From the NCBI RefSeq assembly GCF_003611675.1, contig NZ_RAWA01000016.1:1-58265 (forward strand): a DNA stretch of 58,265 nt. Direction: 5' to 3'. The stretch's first letter is position 1. Every line of letters starts with the position of its first letter. The notes beneath the pieces were generated by a model that was given only the letters and a program-made list of their open reading frames with translations, ran no database searches and was not told where the DNA came from. Below, piece by piece: positions 38,001 through 46,654 of the stretch. A program made the position numbers and the translations under genes. The stretch is from Corallococcus sp. CA053C (lineage in GTDB: Bacteria > Myxococcota > Myxococcia > Myxococcales > Myxococcaceae).

Positions 38001-41000
38001 GCCATGACGCTGCTGCGGGCGCGAGACCTCGCGTCCTCCGCCGAGGAGCGTGCGCGCATCCAGGTGGAAGTCGCGACCGTCTACGAGCGCGACCTCAAGG
38101 ACGACGAGTCCGCGGTATCCGCGTTCCGGATGGCGCTGGAGTTCGACCCGGTCAACCGCGAGGCGCTGGAGTCGTTGGAGCGGCTTCACATCCGGTTGGA
38201 TCATCCGGCGGATCTGCTCGCCATCTACGAGCGGATGCTGGAGCTGAGCCAGGACTACCGCGAGAAGGTCCGCGTCCTCTTCCGCAGCGCGACCATCTGG
38301 GAGGACACGTACCAGAACCCGGCCAACGCCGACGCGTGCGTGGAGGGCGTGCTCTCCATCGACCCGCAGAACGTGCCGGCCATCAAGTCCCTCATCCGGC
38401 TGCGCCGCACGCAGGGCCGGTGGGAGGACCTCATCTCCGCGTACGAGCGCCAGCTCGCGCTCGCCACGAGTCCGCAGGAGCAGGCGGAGCTGTACGTGGA
38501 GATCGGCAACGTCCAGTACCAGCAGCTCAAGGTGGTGGACCGCGCTGTGAACAGCTACCACGCGGCGCTCGCCACGGACCCCGAGTCCCGTCAGGCATTG
38601 CACGCCCTGGGCAACCTCTACGAGCGCAGCGGCAACTGGCCCTTCGCGCTGGAGATGCTGCAGAAGGAAGCGCAGGTCGTCGGCACGGACCCGGTGGCGG
38701 TGGAGCTGTGGCACCGGCTGGGGAAGATCAACGAGGACATGCTGTCGGACATGGCCAGCGCGCGCACCGCGTACCAGCAGGCGCTCGCCATTGATCCGGG
38801 CCACCTGCCCACCATCCGCGCCCTCAAGGGCATCCAGGAGCAGGAGAAGGACTGGGGCGGCTACGAGCAGACGCTGCTGCAGGAGGCGCAGCAGACGGAG
38901 GACCCGGCCGCCAAGGGCCGCGCCCTGCTAGACGTCGCGCGCTACCACGCGGAGACGCGCGAGGACCGCGAGACGGCCACCCACTATTGGGAAGAGGCCC
39001 TCAAGCACATCCCGGACAGCCTGGAGGCGGCGCGCCCGCTGGCGGACGTCTACATCGCGCGGGAGGACTGGTCGTCGGCGGAGCGGATGCTCGACATCGT
39101 CACGCGCAAGATGGCGGAGAAGGCCATGGCGGAGAAGGACGCCGCCATCGCCCAGGACCTCTGCCGCCAGCTCTACCGGCTGGGCTACGTGACGGAGAAG
39201 CTGGGCCGGCGCGACAAGGCACTCAGCTCGTACGAGAAGGCCTACGGCCTGGATGCCACGTACCTTCCGGCGCTCGAGGGCTACGGCAACCTGCTCGTGC
39301 AGGCGAAGCGGTACGAGGACGCGCTCAAGGTCTTCCAGACCATCCTCATCCACCACCGCGAGGAGCTGACGGACCTGGAGGTCGTGGAGGTCTACTGGCA
39401 GCTGGGTGACGTGCACGCCGCGCTCGGCCAGGCGGACCGCGCGCAGAACCACTTCGAGAAGGCGCTCGCCATCGACCCGCAGCACGAGCCGACGCTGCGC
39501 GCGCTGGTGACGCTGATGGACAAGGCGGGCCGCTACGAGAAGTCCGCGGAGCTGCGCCAGGAACTCGTCAACAGCCTGGAGGGCGAGGCGAAGGTCAAGG
39601 TCTACCTGGAGCTGGGGCGCATCGCGCGCGACGAGCTGCACGACCCGTACATGGCCATCGACGCGTTCAGCGGCGCCCTCAAGACGCAGCCGGAGGCGCC
39701 GGAGGTGATGGACGCGCTCTACCGGCTGCTGCGCGAGACGCGTCAGGGCCAGAAGGCCGCGGACGTGCTGGGCCGCATGCTGGCGCTGCCCGCGCTCACG
39801 TCGGAGCCGCACAAGGCCAAGCGCGTGTGGTTCGCGCTCGGCGAGATCCGCCGCGACGAGCTGAAGGACGTGGAGGGCGCGACGCAGGCCTTCAACGCCG
39901 CGCTCGACCTGGATCACCGCTTCGTGGAGGCCTTCAGCGCGCTGGAGGCGCTGCTCGGCGGCGCGCGCCAGTGGAAGGTGCTGGAGGAGAACTACACGCG
40001 CATGCTCTCGCGTCTGCCCAAGACGCCGGACACGCACCCGGCCCGCATGACGCTGTGGCGCGCGTTGGGGGACCTGTACCTCCAGGTGCTCAAGCACCCG
40101 GAGGGCGCGGTGGCCGCCTACGGCGTCGCGGCGAAGGGCATGCCGGATGATCCGGTCATCCAGGAGACGTTCGCGGAGGTCGCGGGCCAGATGCCGGGCC
40201 GCGAGGAAGAGGCCATCGTGGCGCTGCGCCGCGCGCTGCCGAACACAGAGAACCCGCGCAAGGTGGTGGGTCACCTGGTGCGGCTGTCCGCGGTGCGCAA
40301 GGACTACGACGCCGCGTGGCTCGCGGCCCAGGCGGTGTCCGGGCTCCTGGGCGAAGCCGGGGAGGACGAGCAGGAGATCCTCACCAAGCTGGGGCCCTAC
40401 GCGAAGAAGAAGGAGCTGGCCCAGCGTCCGCTGACGGACCGGCTGTGGCAGACGGCGCTCTTCCACCCGAAGGTGCGCGGGCCGCTGTCGGAGCTGCTGG
40501 GGCTGCTCTTCGAGAAGGCGGGACACCTGTACGCGGTGCCCTTCCCGCAGTACCAGCTCGTCCCCAAGCGCCACCGCATCGACGTGGCGACGGCGCAGGA
40601 GTACCACGTCAACCACTACCGCTACGTCGCGCGGCTCTTCGGCATGGAGGCGGTGGAGCTGTACTCGCCGTTCCTCGTGGCGACGCGCGAGCGGCTGGCG
40701 AAGCGCTCCAACGAACCGGCCCCCGAGCCGCTCGTGAACGTGGACCTGCTCCAGACGCATCCCGCGTGCGTGCGTGTGGGTGGGAAGTACTTCGCGGAGC
40801 AGGGACAGAAGGAGGTGTACTACCTCCTGGGCAGGACGCTGGCCCTGGCCCGTCCGGAGCTGGCGTTCAGCCAGCGCGTCGCGCCCGAGCGGCTGGAGGC
40901 CGTGGTGCAGGCGGCGCTCAGCCTGGTGGTGGGCAACGTGCGCTTCACGGTGGATCCGCGGCTGGTGGACGCCGAGCGGCAGCTGCTCCAGAAGAGCCTG

Positions 41001-41297
41001 AGCGAGCCCGACCGGGCCGCCCTGGCGAAGGTCGCGCGGGCCTACCTGCCCAACGCGACGCCGCAGGATGTGCGCACCTGGCTGGAGGGGGCGGAGCTCA
41101 CCGCGTCGCGAGCGGGCCTCTTCGCCGCGGGCGAGCTGGAGCCGGTGCGCCGCATGGTCCAGGGCGAGACGGGGTCGTCGTTCCGCGTCGCGTCCCGCAC
41201 CAAGCTGCGGGAGTTGCTGGTGTTCGCGACCTCCGAGGACCTCCACGAGCTGCGTGTGGCCGTTGGCACACACGTGGAAGTGCAGGCTCGAAAGTAG
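29022..41297 (+). CDS. gltI: GltI (AgmK), giant TPR gliding protein
   Basis: A 4,091-residue protein made almost wholly of TPR-like helical hairpins, matching GltI/AgmK by size class and position before gltJ. AgmK of M. xanthus is about 3,800 residues and is needed for adventurous gliding. No signal peptide is visible at the N-terminus ([14 protein letters not shown]), so it probably starts in the cytoplasm. The ATG at 29022 is chosen because upstream in-frame sequence is the hairpin leader. Within the array a unit of about 300 residues recurs, marked by LAF-x3-RA motifs. The last 290 residues (from about 3803) are not TPR-like and form a separate domain. It may serve as a long spring-like scaffold; the mechanism is unproven. 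Confidence 0.92.
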   Translation: MELPSTPARPTLRVTDDRTFVETEAALEKTGRVEELIRLYEGRSRDVPTEEAARLLCRAAELAHERQRNAPRAEDLLKRALLVAKDPMPALRGLKRLHEIRQDSASLVDVLERLGAATQGEESAGHYLKAADLYEQKLFRRDRAVLCLQRAARVKPDRATFRRVRQLLLSEERFQPAFEALQRERAALGDAGMAEEYAALAERLVDDPTEHVLAQQVLDVARELDPQNARAEKATRAMQRFEQVWRDKVRMLRGMSLEERDRKSAARLSLLVAKLFAWYEPTAAGKVKEALDRCFLLWPGMPEALTLIERMAERAGDHAPAITQLEAMAGEARDRTAQVDLWLRVGTLKLGRMNDAAGALAAFEKAVAADASRADAASLAAELMLGQERYLEAVATLERYLGTVKDRAQQASLRLRLADLCMQQLKDPEAAREHLEAALKLEPTNALAAFQLSRLLAEDEKLDQVLPLLELAMLAPRPRAERVAFCEALALMFEEQENARGAFEVLARALELEPGRPLLLNTVVEHAEKANAQPALAHALLRAAQAAAPPAVAVALWRHLAQLLQGPLADPVRAEAAWREVLSRVPGDSVASEAVKSLQAAAALADDPKTRLETDIARREASGASPEELEALVRQWVQLAPEDASAVQRLQALCVALSKFEEAASLAAKLATLAESQLERNEWTARQAKLYAERLNRQEDAADLFLGLLAENVSTGVVVGGLERLAAGGVRTSALTEALANHYGRTGDHQRQVAALQQQLDSTTDAATRKRLLTVLASIHEKQLADSRAAFDTRLRMVREEPRDEAGRAETARLARDLSAHAELGRVLRTLATEAEDPALAVQLLSEASVLAEEGGMAAEAITALEAALSRAPEAPQVLQRLVRLYGRAGRSADAETLLRKRIHATRGPERLELLLRLVELNVELGRPLEAAEALQSAITHGAEEGRHLPRLAELYEKAGMKRELGDTLARMIGLAETAGDADHVSRLKLRRAQLLQGSQDGSAEAVQSYGDLLRQRPSDPDALAALEAMLASGPSREAAARALIPAYERTKEHRKLVATLDVLSEVARDDAGRVQALRSAAQVHLAHLRQPELAFASLARAMRMAPADGGLRAAARQAAEDADSLDSFAEILVELTEEGDVGPSRAALLRELAEVQEKKLDDRQGAVNALRALLVLEPGNLDTLRALQRLHRAGEEWAALAEVLEKLAAASQEPADQLVSLREAALLHETKLTDKESAAAAWRAIAERDPAQREAATALDRLYTDLDRSKDLAWTLALRRNQEGQSPQGREVSFRLAELLRTELDDANAALGLYKRILTEDPGHPGARAALEAWVKAAVPTSGAALEVLDKVLAQVGDHARRVALRETRMESALTVEKIILAGEIRRIYERDMQQPSLAFMAAVKAFANGLDREGVRPDLERLARETGSHEVLAEIYESAAVDLTSGDPVALDMLRRAAELREGLDQPEEATRLWKNLLSDAPQDRQALEALSRLYEKGQNAKSLSEVYARQAQLATDPETRLGLLLKAGEAYASAGEDTKAIEALRSALALSKVPEGLLALDKLYAKTRRFVEQADVLDQLAELAPDEPGRRAYLLRRAQLLEKEVGPSEALPVYRRLLELSPGDGQVVAGLERLLAHDGPRLEAARLLEPVYRGLNDTRKLVDVLEVLLPGVPPEKRLERLQEIAILREGLGQTSLAFVARLRAFNELPAEASVRDELERLAADSGSFEEVAAAYEDQLERDPAEPLAGDLWRRLAAIYDNRLKRYDLAVRALEQVSRRDPMNKTVLEAIARVHRRTGAHRELALVMRRQVAAEPTPASQVNLLFELAHLAEETLADKSLAAQAYREVLERRPENANALKLLGRVLADMERWAELAQHVEREIQMADARDAQEEASDLRVRLGRLKVSRLDDPRGALELYQAVLARRAGHPGAVGALEELARSESPLRGAAASALEPVFASVGNHLKQVEMLESRASAEAVPQERAALLRRISEIYSTALENAEMAFLSATRALRELPEDPRSLELCVSLVDKAEAPEELCAVLMEVAPKAGDAARAELYRTLARLQVDLGEPAEALASWKRVLELKPTDHEALDGTARLVASQGRPSELLEVLRRQLALSEEPARRATVLFQIGALQEEQLKDTLGALATFRRLLELKPDDAAALARMEALCQKQERWPELADVLARRIALMPTEEGLELKFRLATVRESKLLDKVGALALYSEVLAVQPNHPGAVARMEALVAREPQNLLAVETLLRAFRASGDVARLAQLIETRVGVSPDSVERKQLLGELATLRETQGEGELAFLALYRGFKEDPNDAEVRSRLENATDVAGSYDELVVLYEEALPRIAEAADAAQVCLKLGQLLETRLRDPDRAVSYFERARTLHASVQERSLVALDRLYLHLEAWPELAGVLEALATGATTTADKLGFLFRLGQLYQERLDSPDRAASAYEAILALEPGHLASARLLEGIYEGAGASEKLYAILKLQADKVVGSERDRVLGKMAQVSAEGLSDLGRSIDLYRELLTKNPRNEQVFSALESLYERANRPQDLRELLEGRLALTLDPREVVRLNERLGRVVYRLLKQPDAAVPYFKAALDRDARHRGVLDTLRELYDETGQREELVGVLRRLVPLQENSEGVKALRLRLAEVLAGMGRREESLDAARRALEVEPHIVSDLERVYALSVSLRAWNDAVRALELKVQVHLQTDERDPAIAAYFTVAELWEGQGGKPELSAGALEKVLELDPANRTAYERVCTLYRTHNDWRAYATVMDRYMPNLVTDEEKLAALREIARVQEERLGQKDVAFLALCRALQLDATEDGLREEVERLADETGSHEELAAVYEEVADELPRGPLAERLYATLARIHDTRLDDPQAAEAAFRKILEFDPTNATALDGLAAVFQRRGRDREYVVALEQKLEAAGSIEARKGILKEIARVWDETLEDPTEAASALLRALELEPDQETLGVLTQLYRRGGAHRDVAMTLLRARDLASSAEERARIQVEVATVYERDLKDDESAVSAFRMALEFDPVNREALESLERLHIRLDHPADLLAIYERMLELSQDYREKVRVLFRSATIWEDTYQNPANADACVEGVLSIDPQNVPAIKSLIRLRRTQGRWEDLISAYERQLALATSPQEQAELYVEIGNVQYQQLKVVDRAVNSYHAALATDPESRQALHALGNLYERSGNWPFALEMLQKEAQVVGTDPVAVELWHRLGKINEDMLSDMASARTAYQQALAIDPGHLPTIRALKGIQEQEKDWGGYEQTLLQEAQQTEDPAAKGRALLDVARYHAETREDRETATHYWEEALKHIPDSLEAARPLADVYIAREDWSSAERMLDIVTRKMAEKAMAEKDAAIAQDLCRQLYRLGYVTEKLGRRDKALSSYEKAYGLDATYLPALEGYGNLLVQAKRYEDALKVFQTILIHHREELTDLEVVEVYWQLGDVHAALGQADRAQNHFEKALAIDPQHEPTLRALVTLMDKAGRYEKSAELRQELVNSLEGEAKVKVYLELGRIARDELHDPYMAIDAFSGALKTQPEAPEVMDALYRLLRETRQGQKAADVLGRMLALPALTSEPHKAKRVWFALGEIRRDELKDVEGATQAFNAALDLDHRFVEAFSALEALLGGARQWKVLEENYTRMLSRLPKTPDTHPARMTLWRALGDLYLQVLKHPEGAVAAYGVAAKGMPDDPVIQETFAEVAGQMPGREEEAIVALRRALPNTENPRKVVGHLVRLSAVRKDYDAAWLAAQAVSGLLGEAGEDEQEILTKLGPYAKKKELAQRPLTDRLWQTALFHPKVRGPLSELLGLLFEKAGHLYAVPFPQYQLVPKRHRIDVATAQEYHVNHYRYVARLFGMEAVELYSPFLVATRERLAKRSNEPAPEPLVNVDLLQTHPACVRVGGKYFAEQGQKEVYYLLGRTLALARPELAFSQRVAPERLEAVVQAALSLVVGNVRFTVDPRLVDAERQLLQKSLSEPDRAALAKVARAYLPNATPQDVRTWLEGAELTASRAGLFAAGELEPVRRMVQGETGSSFRVASRTKLRELLVFATSEDLHELRVAVGTHVEVQARK
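30522..35957 (+). repeat. about 300-residue super-repeat inside gltI
   Basis: The motif (G/A/L/M)AF followed by a short helix and R-A recurs at 30522, 31386, 32301, 33216, 34116, 35043 and 35946. Spacings are 288, 305, 305, 300, 309 and 301 codons. Each is preceded by an E(P)VY/F...KLV-like segment and a LREE-type helix, and is followed by an ELERLA...GS(H/F)EE helix pair. The regular spacing shows that blocks of about eight TPRs were duplicated together. Confidence 0.8.
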
Positions 41298-41360
41298 GGC
41301 CCTCAGACCGACGCGAGGGTTCACGCGTTGAAAGCAGGCGGGCGTTCAAGGCAGGCGTCC

Positions 41361-41390
41361 TTGATCTCCGCCTGTTGCCACTTCTACGAT
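41361..41390 (+). promoter_or_regulatory. candidate promoter ahead of gltJ
   Basis: TTGATC (41361-41366) and TACGAT (41385-41390) are separated by 18 bases, 43 bases before the gltJ ATG in the 136-base gltI-gltJ gap. Each matches the sigma-70 consensus at four of six positions. A separate promoter would let gltJ be expressed without reading the 12-kb gltI gene. Confidence 0.3.
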
Positions 41391-41433
41391 TCGGACGGGA
41401 TTTCGCCCGTCATTTCTGAGGCTTACGGGAACG

Positions 41434-43539
41434 ATGCGTTTCGTCTGCGACAGCTGCCGCGCCCAGTACATGATCAGCGACGACAAGGTTGGCCCGAAGG
41501 GGGTCAAGCTTCGTTGCAAGAAGTGTGGTCACACCATCCTGGTGAGGCCCGCCGGAGCGTCGGCGGCGAAGGAGGGAGGGGCGGACACCCCCGCGTCCAC
41601 GGAAGCCAAGAGCGCCACGCCGGACTCCAATGCGCCGCGCATCGTGGAGTCGTCCGGGACGGGGCTGCCCGCCACGCTGGGCACACCGCCTGAAGGCGGC
41701 CTCTTCACCGACGTCGAAGAGGACGAGATTGGCGCCGTCTTCGACCAGGTCCTGAGCACGGGCTCGCAGAAGATCCAGGCCCGTGACGCGGAAGCCGAGG
41801 CCGTGAAGGCCGCGAAGGCCGAGACGGTGCGCAAGCTCGCCGAGGCCGAGGCCGCCGAGTCCACGATGGACGACGCGAAGGCCGCGTCGCACGAGTGGTA
41901 CGTCGCCATCGACGAGAAGCAGGTGGGTCCCTGGTCCGTGGAGAAGGTGAAGGACGCCTGGGACCGGGGCGAGGTGGGCCCGGACAACCTCTGCTGGCGT
42001 TCGGGGTTCGGCGACTGGATTCCCCTCTCGGAGACGGCGGAGCTGGCGTCGGTGCTGGCGCCGCGCCCCGCGAAGCCGGTCATCGTCGCCCCCGCGCCCG
42101 TCACTGCGTCGTCGCCGACGATTCCCGCGGGCCCCGTGGAGTCCGCCTTCAGCGCGGGCAACTCCCGTCCGGGCCTGGGCGGCGCGTCTGCCGCGCCCGA
42201 GGAGCCGGTGGGCTGGAAGCCCTCGGCCGCGAGCGTGCTGGCCTCGCTGGTGAAGGAGGAGAACGACGCCCTCACCAAGCCGCCTCCGCGTCCCGCGCCT
42301 TCGCTGGAGCGCGAGCCGTTGTCGCAGTCACGTCTCCTGGACGTGCCCATGCCTCCGCCGGAGCCGAAGTCGTCCCCGGCGATGCCCGTGGCCATGATGG
42401 GCGCGGCTTCGGGGATGGCCGCGCCCGCGGCCTACGCTCCGCAGCAGCCGGCCTATCCGCAGCAGCCCGTGCAGCAGTATGCGCCGCAGCAGCCGGCCTA
42501 TCCGCAGCAGCAGGCGCAGATGCCCTACGGGCAGCAGCCCCAGGGCTATCCGCCTCCGGGCTATCCCGCGGCCTATCCGCCGCCGGCGGCAGCGCCCACG
42601 GGAGGTGGCAAGGGTCGCACGGGGATGCTGGTCGCGGTGACCGCGGGCGTGCTCGTGATCGCCGGGGCCGCGGTCGTCTACGTCGCGCGAGGCAATTCGT
42701 CCGAGCGCCCCGTGGACCCTCCGACCCAGGTCGCTGTCGCGCCGACGCGCCAGCCCGAACTGCCGCCCATGCCTCCGCCCCCCGCGGCGGTGCAGCCCGC
42801 GGCCACGCCGACGGCGACCGCGCCGGTCGCGGCGGGAACTCCGGCCGCCGCCGTGGCGGGAGCCCCCGCGGCGGGTACGCCCGTGGCTGCGGGAACGCCT
42901 CCCGCGACCGCGCCTGCCGTGGCAGCGGCTCCGGCCGTGGTCACGCCGCCTCCGCCCGCGGTGGTGCAGCCCCCGGCGACGACGCCCAACATGGGGACGG
43001 CGGTGGCGAAGCTGGAGCCGCGCACCCAGCGTCGTACGGGGGGCTCTGGCAGCAGTGGCAGCCGGGGTTCCTCGCACGAGGACGACGAAGCCATCACGGT
43101 CTCGAAGCCCACCGCAGCGGCGTCCTCGTCGAACTCCGGGGGAGGGGACGACGACTTCGATGAGCTGTTCGGCACGAAGAAGCCCGCCGCCGCCACGAAG
43201 CCCGCGACCAAGACGTCGACGGTGTACGTCCCGCCCGAGCCGGGAGGCGGCACGCTGGAGCGCCTGCAGCAGTCGGACATCATGCAGGTGGTGCTGAACA
43301 ACAAGCCGGCCATCATGAAGTGCGTGAACGAGCAGCGACAGAAGGACCCGTCGCTCAGCGGCAAGCTGGTGATGCGCTGGACGGTCCAGACGAGTGGCAA
43401 GACGACCAGCGTGTCGTGCCGCACGGACGAGTTCCGCTCGAGCTACATGGCGACGTGCATCACCGGCATCATCAAGGGGTGGTCCTTCCCGAAGCACCAG
43501 AAGCAGGGTGACCCCATCGACTTCCCGTTCACGTTCTGA
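41434..43539 (+). CDS. gltJ: GltJ (AgmX), zinc-ribbon/GYF/TonB-like inner-membrane gliding protein
   Basis: A 701-residue single-pass membrane protein. An N-terminal zinc ribbon has Cys5, Cys8, Cys28 and Cys31 (CDSC...CKKC). A GYF_2 domain lies at about 153-205 (EWYVAIDEKQVGPWSVEKV, WRSGFGDWIPL). A Pro/Gln/Tyr-rich region follows, then the membrane helix at about 396-420 and an Ala/Pro/Val periplasmic linker. It ends in a TonB-like domain (about 608-701) with IMQVVLNNKPAIMKC and MATCITGIIKGWSFPK. This is the GltJ/AgmX architecture. In M. xanthus the zinc ribbon and GYF domains face the cytoplasm and contact the MglA and AglZ polarity proteins. A hairpin eight bases after the stop marks the end of the cluster. 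Confidence 0.93.
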   Translation: MRFVCDSCRAQYMISDDKVGPKGVKLRCKKCGHTILVRPAGASAAKEGGADTPASTEAKSATPDSNAPRIVESSGTGLPATLGTPPEGGLFTDVEEDEIGAVFDQVLSTGSQKIQARDAEAEAVKAAKAETVRKLAEAEAAESTMDDAKAASHEWYVAIDEKQVGPWSVEKVKDAWDRGEVGPDNLCWRSGFGDWIPLSETAELASVLAPRPAKPVIVAPAPVTASSPTIPAGPVESAFSAGNSRPGLGGASAAPEEPVGWKPSAASVLASLVKEENDALTKPPPRPAPSLEREPLSQSRLLDVPMPPPEPKSSPAMPVAMMGAASGMAAPAAYAPQQPAYPQQPVQQYAPQQPAYPQQQAQMPYGQQPQGYPPPGYPAAYPPPAAAPTGGGKGRTGMLVAVTAGVLVIAGAAVVYVARGNSSERPVDPPTQVAVAPTRQPELPPMPPPPAAVQPAATPTATAPVAAGTPAAAVAGAPAAGTPVAAGTPPATAPAVAAAPAVVTPPPPAVVQPPATTPNMGTAVAKLEPRTQRRTGGSGSSGSRGSSHEDDEAITVSKPTAAASSSNSGGGDDDFDELFGTKKPAAATKPATKTSTVYVPPEPGGGTLERLQQSDIMQVVLNNKPAIMKCVNEQRQKDPSLSGKLVMRWTVQTSGKTTSVSCRTDEFRSSYMATCITGIIKGWSFPKHQKQGDPIDFPFTF
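42439..42510 (+). repeat. 27-base direct repeat in gltJ
   Basis: A 27-base sequence occurs at 42439-42465 and again at 42484-42510. It encodes PQQPAYPQQ-like units in the Pro/Gln linker ahead of the GltJ membrane helix. The linker length may vary among strains. Confidence 0.7.
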
Positions 43540-43547
43540 AGTCAAAC

Positions 43548-43583
43548 AGCGACATTGCCGTCAGGGCTGACGGCGATGTCGCT
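43548..43583 (+). terminator. terminator hairpin after gltJ
   Basis: Two 16-base arms (43548-43563 and 43568-43583) pair fully except for one G-T wobble around the loop GGGC, eight bases after the gltJ stop. There is no T-tract, so it may work with Rho or as a 3'-end stabiliser. It marks the end of the gliding cluster. Confidence 0.7.
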
Positions 43584-43664
43584 GCGAAGTGCGCCAGGAT
43601 TGTGCGCTTTTGTGAACAGTGAATTTCCTCCGGCCTGCTGCGTTGAGAGGTCGGTCAACACTCG

Positions 43665-43693
43665 TTGACACGTCTGGAGCGAGGGGACTAAAG
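43665..43693 (+). promoter_or_regulatory. candidate promoter for the Cys-rich lipoprotein gene
   Basis: A perfect TTGACA (43665-43670) is followed after 17 bases by CTAAAG, a poor -10. It lies 80 bases ahead of the ATG at 43774. The -35 is strong, but the -10 is weak enough to leave real doubt. Confidence 0.3.
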
Positions 43694-43773
43694 CCCGCTC
43701 GACTTCAAACCCGGGGCCTGGAGTTGTGGCCGGAGGCTCCGGTCGACGTATCCATTCCAGGAGGAAGTTCCGA

Positions 43774-44664
43774 ATGCAGCTTCGCAAGATGATGATGATG
43801 CTCGCCGCGGTGAGCACGATGAGCCTGGCCCTGACGGCATGTGGCGATGACGCGACGACGGCGGAGACGTGTTCGTCCGACACCGACTGCGCGTCCGGTT
43901 TCTGCAACACGGCGGCGAGCGTGTGCATGGAGACCTGCGAGAGCGCGTCGGACTGCCCCGACACCGAGAAGGAGTGCGCCCCGCTCGCGGGTGCGACCAA
44001 CACGGCGAAGGTCTGCCAGTGCAAGACCAACCAGCTGTGCAACGAGGATGACTCCACGTCCCTCGTCTGCGGCACGGTGTCCAAGCGCTGCGAGGAGCCC
44101 GGAACCGCCACGGGCTGCACCAAGGACGCCGACTGCAGCTCCGGCAACACCTGCGACACGGCCTCCGGTCAGTGCAAGCCTGCCGCGACGACCTGCACCG
44201 GCGAGGGCAAGGCGACGTGCGCGTACGGCTCGGCCTGCTACAACAGCACCTGTGCGGCTCCCCCGGCCCCGACCTGCGAGAACTACAACAACTTCTCCAA
44301 CAAGGCGGCCCTGGGCACCACGGGTCCGATCATCTTCAAGGTTGCGACCACGAGCACCACCACGGACACGGCCTTCTGCGGTGCTTCCACTCCGAAGCGC
44401 GTGAAGATCACGATCTCTGCCTACTCGAGCTCCCCCTTCCCGGCCACGTCCGCCGAGCTGAACGGGCTGTTCTACGTCCTGGTGAATGGCACCGCGCAGG
44501 CTCCTTCAATCAGCTCTTCTGCGGGCAACTACACGGTCACGGGAACCAACCGTGAGCGCGCGGACATCGTCGCGAACCTCTGCGTGGCCTCGACGAGCAC
44601 CACCACCTCCCTGGGCTACTACTTCACGGGCGGCAACTTCTACTGCTTCCAGTCCAGCTACTAA
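43774..44664 (+). CDS. Cys-rich surface lipoprotein, hypothetical
   Basis: A 296-residue predicted lipoprotein. The signal ends LALTAC (Cys23) and AGGAGGAAG precedes the ATG at 43774. Residues about 30-165 contain many cysteines in repeating D-x-DC units (SSDTDCASGFC, SASDCPDTEKEC, TKDADCSSGNTC), probably small disulfide-knotted modules. The C-terminal 130 residues are Thr/Ser-rich and beta-like, without a known domain. Such Cys-rich modules are common in myxobacterial outer-membrane lipoproteins. It lies after the gliding cluster but is separated by a terminator and has its own likely promoter. A motility link is not supported. Confidence 0.75.
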   Translation: MQLRKMMMMLAAVSTMSLALTACGDDATTAETCSSDTDCASGFCNTAASVCMETCESASDCPDTEKECAPLAGATNTAKVCQCKTNQLCNEDDSTSLVCGTVSKRCEEPGTATGCTKDADCSSGNTCDTASGQCKPAATTCTGEGKATCAYGSACYNSTCAAPPAPTCENYNNFSNKAALGTTGPIIFKVATTSTTTDTAFCGASTPKRVKITISAYSSSPFPATSAELNGLFYVLVNGTAQAPSISSSAGNYTVTGTNRERADIVANLCVASTSTTTSLGYYFTGGNFYCFQSSY

Positions 44665-44720
44665 CGATTGGATGATGAGCGGCTAGGCCCGGGTTCGCCC
44701 AGGTCAGACGCAATCGTTCG

Positions 44721-44762
44721 GAGCCCCGCCCAGGAATCCCGGGGCGGGGCTCTTCGTTTTTC
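44721..44762 (+). terminator. rho-independent terminator
   Basis: An 11-base GC stem (GAGCCCCGCCC paired with GGGCGGGGCTC) is followed by TTCGTTTTTCTT. It lies about 57 bases after the Cys-rich lipoprotein gene. It is the clearest intrinsic terminator in the window. Confidence 0.85.
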
Positions 44763-44894
44763 TTGGAGCGGGGACCTTGTCAGCGCCGGTGCCGTTTTCT
44801 CAGGTGCTGGCCGGGACGATGAATTTCATTTCGCGCACCCTCGTCTGATTGGGTGCGCGCACGGGCATACCGGCGACTTCAAAAAGGAGACTTC

Positions 44895-45377
44895 ATGCAG
44901 TCAAAGAAGCTGATGCGGATGTTCACCCTGGGGTTGGCTCTCGCAGCTCCTGTCGCTTTCGGTGGCGATGCAACCGCCCAGTTGACCTGCCCCGAAGGAA
45001 CCAAGCAGGCTGGCTCAAAGGCGGATGGTCTATTCTGCCGCAAGCAGGAACTCGCTGGGAGCAGCTTCGTCGCGCACGGTCCCTACCGCTCGTTCCACGC
45101 CAATGGGAAGAAGGCGGCAGTGGGGCAGTACTCGAACGGCTTCAAGACGGGAACCTGGTCCTTCTACGACGAGGCCGGCAACGAGTACGGCAAGACGGAG
45201 TTCCGTGAGAACAACTACCACGGCAAGCGGTTTCTCTACTTCGCCAGCGGGAAGCCCCAGTTCATCGAGGAGTACCAGAACGGGCTGAAGAACGGCCTGG
45301 TGCAGGAGCTGAGCGAGGATGGCAAGGTCGTCCATCAGGCCCGCTTCGAGAACGGCAAGGAAGTCGCGGTCAAGTAG
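44895..45377 (+). CDS. exported MORN-repeat protein
   Basis: A 160-residue exported protein. The signal peptide is about residues 1-28 (ending DATA). AAGGAG lies seven bases before the ATG. The mature part consists of MORN/YwqK-like repeats of 20-24 residues, such as HGPYRSFHANGKKAAVGQY, FKTGTWSFYDEAGNEYGKT and YHGKRFLYFASGKPQFIEEY. These form a beta-meander that often binds lipids, proteins or glycans in the envelope. No operon partner is evident, as terminators flank it on both sides. Confidence 0.8.
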   Translation: MQSKKLMRMFTLGLALAAPVAFGGDATAQLTCPEGTKQAGSKADGLFCRKQELAGSSFVAHGPYRSFHANGKKAAVGQYSNGFKTGTWSFYDEAGNEYGKTEFRENNYHGKRFLYFASGKPQFIEEYQNGLKNGLVQELSEDGKVVHQARFENGKEVAVK

Positions 45378-45395
45378 TCAAGGTGTATGCGGCAA

Positions 45396-45432
45396 CGAGG
45401 GCCCTTGCCTGCTTCCAGGCTGGGGCCCTTCG
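45396..45432 (+). terminator. terminator-like hairpin after the MORN gene
   Basis: Imperfect arms built on CGAGGGCCC...CTG and CAG...GGGCCCTTCG, with a CTTC loop, lie 18 bases after the MORN stop. The hairpin falls inside an ATG-initiated extension of the next gene, which argues against that extension being translated. Confidence 0.55.
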
Positions 45433-45479
45433 CATTGCGGGGCTTTCCCTTGGCGCTCCAGCCAGCTAGGAACAGTCGC

Positions 45480-46580
45480 GTGAAGGCCCCCTCCCTCGTT
45501 CCAGTCCTCTCGGCCATCCCTGTCTGCACCGTGCCGCAGATGGGGTTGCGTGAACTTGAGCGCATCCGGCTCATCCTGCGAGGAGGGTCCGTCATCGACT
45601 GGCGGCGCATGCACTTCCAGTCGCGGGATGAGGTGGACCAGTTCCTGCGCCTTTGCCAACTCGACGTGTCGCGGCCCTATGACGATGCCTGGGCCCGGAC
45701 GGTGCTCGCGGATGCGGTGGAGTACCTTCGGAAGACCTTCGACTACAGGGTCGCGGATGCCGTGGCACAGCCAGCCGAACTCCATGATCTCTTCCTCTTC
45801 GCGTCAGGGGCGAAGGGGCTGGCGCGCTACCGGCGGATTGCCTGCATCGTTCTGAAGGTGATGCACGTCATCCAGCACATCGAGGGACGCGATCTACTCT
45901 TCCGTCTGGCTGCCTCCGAAGCCGAGTTGGCGGAAATGGTCACGGAGAAGGTGCTGGGCGTTGCCAGGGAGATGCAGGAGCAGGGGCTTCCCGTCGTGGA
46001 GTTCGCGCATTCCATCAAGACGCGTGACTCCCTGATCACGAAGCTGATCGCGAAGAAGGAGACGGTGGCAGCCCAGGTTTATGACCGCACACGGTTCCGG
46101 GTCATTACCCGCACCCGCGCCGACTTGCTCCCGGTCCTCTACTTCCTGACCCAGCGGCTGTTTCCCTTCAACTTCGTCGTTCCGGGCCAGACGGAGAACA
46201 CGCTTCTGCCGTTCAAGGGGCTCCTCGCAGAGAACCCCCACTTCGAGCAGTTCATCCCGCAACTCCACCTGGACCGGGACTTCGAGGATCGTGAAGACCG
46301 TACGGGGAACGCCTTCTCGGGAAGTTCCTATCAGGTCCTCAATTTCGTCGTGGACCTTCCCCTCCGAATGGACCCGTATCTTCCTCCTCCTGATAGTGAC
46401 ACCCGCCCTCGAAGAGGACGGGTCACCTTTGCATTGGTAGAGTTCCAGATCGCGGATGAGGAAACGGCCCGCCGCAATGAGCTCGGGGACAATGCTCATG
46501 AGAGCTACAAGCGCCGACAGAAGCGAAGGGTCCTCAACCGGTTGAGTCGAGGACTCGTCGTACCAAAGCGCCAGGGCTGA
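45480..46580 (+). CDS. TIGR04552-like protein with possible RelA/SpoT-like core
   Basis: A 366-residue soluble protein that resembles the TIGR04552 family of myxobacteria and relatives. An N-terminal RLILRGGSVIDW segment is followed by a helical region (HDLFLFASG, CIVLKVMHVIQHIEGRDL). A central block, about 180-230, has SIKTRDSLITKLIAKKE, then YDRTRFRVITRTRADLLPVL. This order recalls RelA/SpoT nucleotidyltransferases (R-x-K/R-x-x-S-x-x-x-K followed by D-x-x-x-x-R-x-I). That link is inference, not a proven activity. The start is the GTG at 45480, with AGGAA seven bases upstream. Upstream in-frame sequence contains the terminator hairpin of the previous gene. No partner gene is nearby. Confidence 0.7.
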   Translation: MKAPSLVPVLSAIPVCTVPQMGLRELERIRLILRGGSVIDWRRMHFQSRDEVDQFLRLCQLDVSRPYDDAWARTVLADAVEYLRKTFDYRVADAVAQPAELHDLFLFASGAKGLARYRRIACIVLKVMHVIQHIEGRDLLFRLAASEAELAEMVTEKVLGVAREMQEQGLPVVEFAHSIKTRDSLITKLIAKKETVAAQVYDRTRFRVITRTRADLLPVLYFLTQRLFPFNFVVPGQTENTLLPFKGLLAENPHFEQFIPQLHLDRDFEDREDRTGNAFSGSSYQVLNFVVDLPLRMDPYLPPPDSDTRPRRGRVTFALVEFQIADEETARRNELGDNAHESYKRRQKRRVLNRLSRGLVVPKRQG

Positions 46581-46586
46581 TGCGCA

Positions 46587-46636
46587 TGGACAGGACTTGA
46601 AAACGCAGGCGTTGTTACTGTCGCCAGTCCTGTCCA
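46587..46636. terminator. inverted repeat between convergent genes
   Basis: Arms of 11 bases, TGGACAGGACT at 46587-46597 and AGTCCTGTCCA at 46626-46636, flank a 28-base spacer that holds a small AACGC/GCGTT hairpin. It lies between the rightward stop at 46580 and the leftward stop at 46655, consistent with a shared terminator. Confidence 0.5.
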
Positions 46637-46654
46637 GTAAAATGATCGTTGCCG

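Noticed and set aside
28998-38804. A leftward open frame of over 3,200 codons opposite gltI
   Set aside because: It is the antisense shadow of a GC-rich TPR gene. The translation is Arg/Leu/His/Gln-rich, has no domains, and has no ribosome-binding site.
45387-45479. ATG at 45387 as the start of the TIGR04552-like gene
   Set aside because: This segment contains the terminator-like hairpin of the preceding MORN gene, and a GTG at 45480 has a better ribosome-binding site.
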